From positions 1-30,033 of the forward strand of contig CBDULX010000012.1 in assembly GCA_965368175.1 (NCBI GenBank): a stretch of DNA of 30,033 nucleotides, given 5' to 3'. The position numbers and the translations under genes were made by a program. The notes under the pieces were generated by a model. That model saw only the letters and a list, made by a program, of their open reading frames with translations, had not been told where the DNA came from and ran no database searches. This stretch comes from CBDULX01 sp965368175. GTDB taxonomy: Bacteria > Pseudomonadota > Gammaproteobacteria > SZUA-229. Shown here piece after piece: positions 25,506 to 30,033 of the stretch; the stretch's first letter is position 1; each line of letters starts with the position of its first letter.

Positions 25506-26248
25506 GCGAACATCATACAGATCCATCCGTGGAGCAGAAAATCGATCAACTGTATCGTTCCCTGCGCACAGAGCAACCACCGGCATCTCTGGACAGGCAG
25601 ATACTGGATGCGGCACATCACGCAGTGGAGAATAAAATCCCTGGCCGAGCAGCCAGTCGTAATATCTGGCTTCGTTCCCTGGCCTATGCGGCCATGGTGA
25701 TTGTGGGTGTCAGTGTGCTCTTCGAAGTAAGAATGCAACCGGAGTTTAAGCAAATAGAGCCTTCGCAATTGATCGAGGAACCTATGGCTCCATTGAGCAG
25801 GGAAGTGATGTCAGACGACGATAGTGGCGTATCAAACGCCAGCTCTGATTACAACAGTGAATTAGACTCGCGATCTCGGTCACAGATGGAGCAGGCAAGG
25901 AAGGTCAAAATAAAGACCAGGCAGAAAATGCCATCTATGGCATTGGAGCCCAGGTCTGCCGAGACACCAGCCGCGGCCGCGGCTGAAGTCCAGATGTTTG
26001 AAATGGCCGCACCGGAAGCTGAAGTGATGATGCAGGATACAGATGTTATAGATGCGCTCACCACTAAGCCCTGGCGGAGCAGTATTCAGCTATGGTTGCA
26101 GGAGTGCCAGCAGTTACTGGCAGAGAGTAAAGCCGAGGAACTGGCGATAGAACTGGCCGAGTTTCGTCGCAAACATGAAGATTATCCGTTACCACAGGAC
26201 CTGCTGGACTGGTTACAGAAAACATCGCCACCACAGATAAATCACTGA
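25502..26248 (+). CDS. Membrane anti-sigma-factor-like protein
   Basis: A 248-residue single-pass protein. The first 55 residues are cytoplasmic in character, a membrane segment spans about 57-74 (LRSLAYAAMVIVGVSVLF), and a periplasmic region of about 170 residues follows, with an alanine-rich stretch and a helical C-terminus. Its position directly after the ECF gene with an ATGA overlap, and its topology, suggest it holds the sigma factor at the membrane. It lacks the zinc-binding HxxxCxxC motif of ZAS anti-sigma factors, since the only cysteine is near the C-terminus. The role is inferred from context. Confidence 0.75.
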   Translation: MSEHHTDPSVEQKIDQLYRSLRTEQPPASLDRQILDAAHHAVENKIPGRAASRNIWLRSLAYAAMVIVGVSVLFEVRMQPEFKQIEPSQLIEEPMAPLSREVMSDDDSGVSNASSDYNSELDSRSRSQMEQARKVKIKTRQKMPSMALEPRSAETPAAAAAEVQMFEMAAPEAEVMMQDTDVIDALTTKPWRSSIQLWLQECQQLLAESKAEELAIELAEFRRKHEDYPLPQDLLDWLQKTSPPQINH

Positions 26249-26304
26249 GCCGGCTCACGCTTTGTGATGAGAGGCTTATTTTCTACTGCAATGTCGGCTA
26301 TTAT

Positions 26305-26345
26305 CCAGAGAACCTCTAATCAAGTCGTGATTAGAGGTTCCCTGG
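26305..26345. repeat. Long near-perfect palindrome between anti-sigma and FecR genes
   Basis: The arms GAACCTCTAATCA and TGATTAGAGGTTC pair perfectly over 13 bp with a 5-base loop AGTCG. After one mismatch, four more pairs (CCAG/CTGG) extend the stem. No T-run follows, so it is not a standard terminator. It could be a REP-like element, a transcript-end protector, or a hairpin in the fecR leader, 29 bases before the FecR gene. Confidence 0.6.
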
Positions 26346-26373
26346 AATGAATTTAAAAGCGTGGGAGCTTTAG

Positions 26374-27189
26374 ATGGGACCTATAATGAAAAAAATATTA
26401 GCTATTATTACGATTTTTATACTGGGGTTCACAACTGCCAATGCTGAGGAGTTTCGTGGTCGAATTGTGAAAATTCAGGGTGAAGTGTATGTCATCAACT
26501 ACAAAGGTGAACAACGCGTTCCTGAAAAAAATCAATTCCTGCTCAACAGTCAGGATACTGTGGTCACTCGAAAAAATGCCCGGGCAGTGGTGCAACTGGG
26601 CGATGGTGCTCTATCGATACTGAATGAGAAAAGCAGTCTTCGGGTGGAAGAGTCGGGCTGGATTTCCCAGTTAGGCGGAAAGGTTTATTATATTTTCCGT
26701 AAAGTATTTGGTAATCAGCATTCCCGCCAGGTAAAAACCAATTTTGCTACCATCGGTGTGCGGGGAACCACTTTTATCGTTTATGATAACGAAGATGGAA
26801 AAGGGGTGGCGCTGGAAGACGGTAAACTAAACATCGAGTCACCCGGTGAAGACTATGCCATTCACAAAAAACAACAGGCGGACGATTTTGAGTCTTTCAA
26901 ACAACAAATGCAGGGTAAGTCCGACGCTCTGAATCAGGAGTTTAAGGACTATCAGCAAGATCTGCAGAAAGAGTTTGTAGAATATAAGAAACAGTTTGAT
27001 CTGGAAGCCAATCAGGTGGTCAGTTTCGATGGCAACCGGGTCGATCAAGCGGAATTATCCGATCAGTTAAAAGCCGATTTCAGTGATTTTGCCTCCTTCG
27101 CCGGTGATCATGTGGATGCCTATCGTGAGCTGGAAGAAGAAACCGGTGAAACCGAAGACACAGATAACGGGGATGATTCATCTTTCTGA
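26374..27189 (+). CDS. Exported FecR-domain protein
   Basis: A 271-residue secreted protein. A signal peptide covers about residues 1-24, ending in A-N-A before EEFRG. The FecR-type domain at about 27-150 includes GRIVKIQGEVYVI, the V-x-L-G-D-G-A turn and TNFATIGVRGTTFIV. Residues 155-215 are charged and likely coiled coil, and the tail is very acidic (EEETGETEDTDNGDD). Unlike true FecR it has no N-terminal sigma-binding part or membrane anchor after the signal, so it is probably a periplasmic structural or sensing protein and not an anti-sigma factor. The start at 26374 has GGGAG six bases upstream, and ATG 26389 is the alternative. It may belong to the ECF group, but a palindrome separates them. 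Confidence 0.82.
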   Translation: MGPIMKKILAIITIFILGFTTANAEEFRGRIVKIQGEVYVINYKGEQRVPEKNQFLLNSQDTVVTRKNARAVVQLGDGALSILNEKSSLRVEESGWISQLGGKVYYIFRKVFGNQHSRQVKTNFATIGVRGTTFIVYDNEDGKGVALEDGKLNIESPGEDYAIHKKQQADDFESFKQQMQGKSDALNQEFKDYQQDLQKEFVEYKKQFDLEANQVVSFDGNRVDQAELSDQLKADFSDFASFAGDHVDAYRELEEETGETEDTDNGDDSSF

Positions 27190-27241
27190 ATGGCTGGTAT
27201 ATGTTTAGGTATATTAATATAAACCTGAAATCAATAGATTC

Positions 27242-27311
27242 GCCACAGAGTCACAGAGAGCACAGAGTGTTTTATAATTATATTTCTCTGTGTACTCCGT
27301 GACTCTGTGGC
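27242..27311. repeat. CACAGAG-type palindromic repeat
   Basis: Two 26-base arms, starting GCCACAGAGTCAC and ending GTGACTCTGTGGC, are reverse complements with three differences and an 18-base AT-rich loop. This 'ccacagagtcacagag' pattern is one I recall as a common dispersed palindrome in proteobacterial genomes. Here it sits between the convergent ends of the FecR gene and the PLP enzyme gene, where it may also act as a two-way transcript end. Confidence 0.7.
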
Positions 27312-27365
27312 AAAGATTTAAATTCTTTTTTAGTCCGCTTCTAATTGATATAAGCAACGGTCATT

Positions 27366-28280
27366 TTACATGGGATTGGTTTTAAATCCTCGTAAGCCCT
27401 GCAGTCCCCCACTATGAATGGCGAGGATGCGACTTCCCGGTTTGAAATGTCCTTTGGCGATCAGGTCGAATAAACCATAAAACATTTTTCCGGTATACAC
27501 CGGTTCCAGTGTTATCCCATATTCCTGTTGAAATCGTGTGATGAAGTCAAACAATTCAGGCCTGGTTTTGGCAAAGCCGCCAAAGTGGTAATCCAGATTG
27601 AGGGTCCAGTTATCATATCGTCGATTCACCGTGTTTTGCAGCAATCGAGCTATATCGTCATATAAAAAATCAGCACCTTTGAGCGCGGCGAAACCCAGTA
27701 ATTGTGAGCGATTATTCAGTCCGGTAATTAAGCCAGCCAAAGTAGCGCCGGTACCGCAGGCGGCACAGATCAGATCAAAGTCCTGATCCAGTTCGTCTAT
27801 GATTTCTGCGGCACCTTTAACGGCCAGCTCATTGTTTCCGCCTTCCGGGATTAAGTAAAAGTTACCATAACGCTGATGGAGTTTTTGTAATATTTCGGCT
27901 GAGGTTTTGTGGCGATAATCAGTACGGGAGAGATAAGCCAGTTGCATGCCTCGATCGGACACGTCCTGCAAGGTTGGGTTGAGTAATTCTTGGGGTTCGC
28001 CACGAATGATTCCAATGGTGTTGAAACCAAATATCTGGCCGGCCGCAGCCAGGGCATGAATGTGGTTAGAATAAGCGCCGCCAAAACTTAGCAGTGTGTG
28101 ATGTTTCTCCACTCGAGCCTGTATCAGGTTGTGTTTTAACTTGCGCCACTTATTGCCCTGAATGACAGGGTGGATCAGGTCATCACGCTTGATGGACAGC
28201 TGTATACCGTATTGTTCGAGGAAACCACTGGACAATGGCTGTATGGGTGAGGGTAGGTGTAATTCGGAGTAATCGAGCAC
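27366..28280 (-). CDS. PLP-dependent ACC deaminase/D-cysteine desulfhydrase family enzyme
   Basis: A 304-residue fold-type II pyridoxal-phosphate enzyme. The cofactor lysine is K44 in QGNKWRKL, matching the N-K-x-R-K-L signature of 1-aminocyclopropane-1-carboxylate deaminases and D-cysteine desulfhydrases. SFGGAYSNHIHALA follows, and the glycine-rich phosphate-binding loop is CGTGATLAG. It is slightly shorter than well-studied members (about 330). Members of this group in marine gammaproteobacteria mostly lack proof of ACC deaminase activity, so D-cysteine or another amino acid may be the substrate. It lies 42 bases downstream of the small exported-protein gene on the same strand. Confidence 0.85.
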   Translation of the reverse strand: MLDYSELHLPSPIQPLSSGFLEQYGIQLSIKRDDLIHPVIQGNKWRKLKHNLIQARVEKHHTLLSFGGAYSNHIHALAAAGQIFGFNTIGIIRGEPQELLNPTLQDVSDRGMQLAYLSRTDYRHKTSAEILQKLHQRYGNFYLIPEGGNNELAVKGAAEIIDELDQDFDLICAACGTGATLAGLITGLNNRSQLLGFAALKGADFLYDDIARLLQNTVNRRYDNWTLNLDYHFGGFAKTRPELFDFITRFQQEYGITLEPVYTGKMFYGLFDLIAKGHFKPGSRILAIHSGGLQGLRGFKTNPM

Positions 28281-28322
28281 GGTGGATCATGCTAATAGTA
28301 GTCAGGCTAAGCTAAGGCTGAA

Positions 28323-28748
28323 TTATTTAGCCACTACATGTACGACGGATGAGTATTCAAAATATACTATTCGGTCTCTATATACCCAGCGTGAAATAGG
28401 TGGTTTGCCAATGGGGGCTACGATTTCCAGAGGTTTTCCCAGTTCGTTCTGTACTTTATCTTTGGTCATGCCGCGACGGGGGAAATCCAGGGTTTTAACC
28501 ATCATTGGTTGAGCCTGCATATCTAGTACATCACCGGTTGTCCGTTGCTGTACCACAGGTGCAGGTTGTGCTGCCTGTTTCATATCAGCGGCGGGACGTC
28601 CGGCATCATCCACGGTGATTTCTTTAGGTTGATTGCTGGCTGGCGCAGTATAGGGCTCATCCATAGCGGCAGGTCGTTCTGCGAAGGCCTGGGAATTTAT
28701 CAGTACACTCAGAACAAACAGGATTCGATAGCAGTATTTTTTGATCAT
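28323..28748 (-). CDS. Small exported protein with SmpA/BamE-like C-terminus
   Basis: A protein of about 141 residues with a signal peptide (MIKKYCYRILFVLSVLINSQAFA) and a proline/alanine/glutamine-rich middle. A C-terminal 55 residues (RRGMTKDKVQNELGKP, then W-V-Y-R-D-R-I-V-Y-F-E) resemble the small SmpA/OmlA/BamE fold. No lipobox cysteine follows the signal, so it should be soluble in the periplasm. I chose ATG 28748, since the longer form uses GTG at 28754. No strong ribosome binding site is seen. It lies between srkA and the PLP-enzyme gene on the same strand. The specific function is not known. Confidence 0.72.
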   Translation of the reverse strand: MIKKYCYRILFVLSVLINSQAFAERPAAMDEPYTAPASNQPKEITVDDAGRPAADMKQAAQPAPVVQQRTTGDVLDMQAQPMMVKTLDFPRRGMTKDKVQNELGKPLEIVAPIGKPPISRWVYRDRIVYFEYSSVVHVVAK

Positions 28749-28856
28749 CAGCACAGGCCGTAAACGTTATTTTCCAATTATTCTAGCTGTTTTATCTAAA
28801 AAATACAGTACTTTATGGGATTATGCTAATCCTTATCCTGAAATGTGGATAATTAT

Positions 28857-29852
28857 TCAGAATTGAAAAGATTCATGCTCCTGTAGCTGGGCATACTGTT
28901 CTCGCAGTTCAAGGATATGCTGTTCCCAGTAGTTAGGGGTGTTGAACCAGGGAAAATTGAGTGGGAAGGTGGGGTCGTTCCAGCGTCGAGCCAGCCAGCC
29001 CGCATAGTGAATGACTCTTAAAGTACGTAAGCTTTCGATGAGACGGGTTTCCGCCGGATTCATATCGGCAAATTCATAATAGCCGTCGAGCAGATAATCC
29101 AGCTGTTGTCGTTGCTCGGCGTCGGAGCCGGATAACAGCATCCAGAGATCCTGGATGGCCGGCCCCATTCGACTGTCATCGAAATCGACAAAGTGTGGGC
29201 CATTGTCTGTCCACAGAATATTGCCTGGGTGGCAGTCGCCGTGCAGTCGGATTGAGCTATAGCTGATCGAGTCGAGTCTTTGTTTTAGCAGGCGAAGCAG
29301 GTCATCCACCAGAGTACGGTAGGCCTCTTCCAGATAGTCTGGGATAAAGTGTTCTGATAACAGAAACCGGCTGGGTTCAATGGCAAAGCTATTAAGGTCG
29401 ATGCTGGGACGGTGCTTAAATTTCTGGCTGCCAGACATGGCGTGGATGCGGCCTATAAAGCGTCCCAGCCTGCGCAGGTTGTCAGCATTATCCAGTTCAG
29501 GACTGCGGCCGCCCTGTCGAGGGTAAAGGGCGAAGCGATATTGATTGAATTCGAACAAACTCTTCTGATTAAATTGCAATGGAGGCACTACCGGAATTTC
29601 CATATCGGCCAGGGCCTGGGTAAATGTATGTTCCTCCAGAATCTGTTCATTGCTCCAGCGGTTGGGGCGATAAAATTTCCCAATGATCGGTGCCTGCTCA
29701 TCCAGACCAATCTGGTAGACCCTGTTTTCATAACTGTTCAAGGCGAATATGCGGGCATCACAACTTAGTCCAAGGCTCTCAGTAGCTTCGATGATGGTGT
29801 CTGGAGTGAGAGCAGCAAAATCCTGTTCGGCATGGTCAGTGGTCGTTGTCAT
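28857..29852 (-). CDS. srkA: SrkA (YihE) stress-response serine/threonine kinase
   Basis: A 331-residue kinase of the aminoglycoside phosphotransferase/choline kinase-like fold, the same size as E. coli SrkA (YihE). It counters stress-induced death pathways, partly downstream of Cpx in E. coli. The catalytic loop is RLHGDCHPGNILW with D206 and N211, and the metal site is HFVDFDDSRMGPAIQDLWMLL with D223. The ATP-binding N-lobe has SYENRVYQIG and a lysine in IIGKFYRP (K59). ATG 29852 is the only reasonable start, although no clear ribosome binding site precedes it. The downstream minus-strand genes may be cotranscribed with it. Confidence 0.93.
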   Translation of the reverse strand: MTTTTDHAEQDFAALTPDTIIEATESLGLSCDARIFALNSYENRVYQIGLDEQAPIIGKFYRPNRWSNEQILEEHTFTQALADMEIPVVPPLQFNQKSLFEFNQYRFALYPRQGGRSPELDNADNLRRLGRFIGRIHAMSGSQKFKHRPSIDLNSFAIEPSRFLLSEHFIPDYLEEAYRTLVDDLLRLLKQRLDSISYSSIRLHGDCHPGNILWTDNGPHFVDFDDSRMGPAIQDLWMLLSGSDAEQRQQLDYLLDGYYEFADMNPAETRLIESLRTLRVIHYAGWLARRWNDPTFPLNFPWFNTPNYWEQHILELREQYAQLQEHESFQF

Positions 29853-29990
29853 GGAGAGCAGTGTACTGGCAGCGCAGAAGAATTAATAGCATTTGATGCG
29901 CGATGGACTGGTAAGATTAATCAGAAACGAGGATGGATATTTTTATTAATAGTTAATACTTACCTTTAAATTATAAAAAAGAAAACGCAA

Positions 29991-30033
29991 ATGAAAGCTT
30001 CCGCATCCTCGGTAACCGCTCCTGCGTTACTCT
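29991..30033 (+). CDS. Possible start of an ORF cut by the window edge
   Basis: An ATG at 29991 opens a frame to the window end (MKASASSVTAPALL). AAAAGAAAACGC precedes it, which is only a weak ribosome binding site, and the 14 codons show no recognisable family. It may be noncoding. Confidence 0.15.
   Translation, partial: MKASASSVTAPALL

Overview
The window looks like a chromosomal segment of a gammaproteobacterium. The yeaG(prkA)-yeaH-ycgB(spoVR) operon, RhlE, polyphosphate kinase and exopolyphosphatase, YfbK with an ECF sigma factor, and SrkA/YihE are all close in length and motifs to their Escherichia coli and relatives' counterparts. I cannot fix the genus. No tRNA, rRNA, CRISPR array or transposase is visible.

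Positions 1-8995 form a tightly packed plus-strand run for a nonulosonic acid, most likely a pseudaminic acid derivative. The order is aldo/keto reductase, PtmA-like SDR, PseG hydrolase, SAM methyltransferase, a PseH-FkbH fusion, a VOC-acyl carrier protein fusion, PseI synthase, and a polysialyltransferase-like glycosyltransferase. PseB, PseC and PseF are not here and presumably lie to the left. This run is clearly more AT-rich than the rest of the window. The FkbH and ACP parts suggest a glyceryl-type acyl group is activated on a carrier protein and placed on the sugar, perhaps then O-methylated. The PseH-FkbH gene is broken near its 3' end by a shift that looks like loss of one copy of a 5-bp tandem repeat (TCATG).

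Positions 9540-20000 hold housekeeping and stress genes: rhlE (+), then the minus-strand operon prkA-yeaH-spoVR, then ppx (+) and ppk (-), which converge with only 3 bases between their stop codons.

Positions 20800-27190 hold a plus-strand group of envelope genes: an unrecognised six-segment membrane protein with a long coiled-coil-like region, a small VWA lipoprotein, a YfbK-like VWA lipoprotein coupled to an ECF sigma factor and a membrane anti-sigma-like protein, and an exported FecR-domain protein. Several strong inverted repeats sit between these genes, including one good intrinsic terminator and two MITE/REP-like palindromes.

Positions 27366-29852 hold three minus-strand genes: a PLP-dependent ACC deaminase/D-cysteine desulfhydrase-family enzyme, a small exported protein with a SmpA/BamE-like C-terminus, and the SrkA kinase. 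The right edge carries at most the first codons of another ORF.
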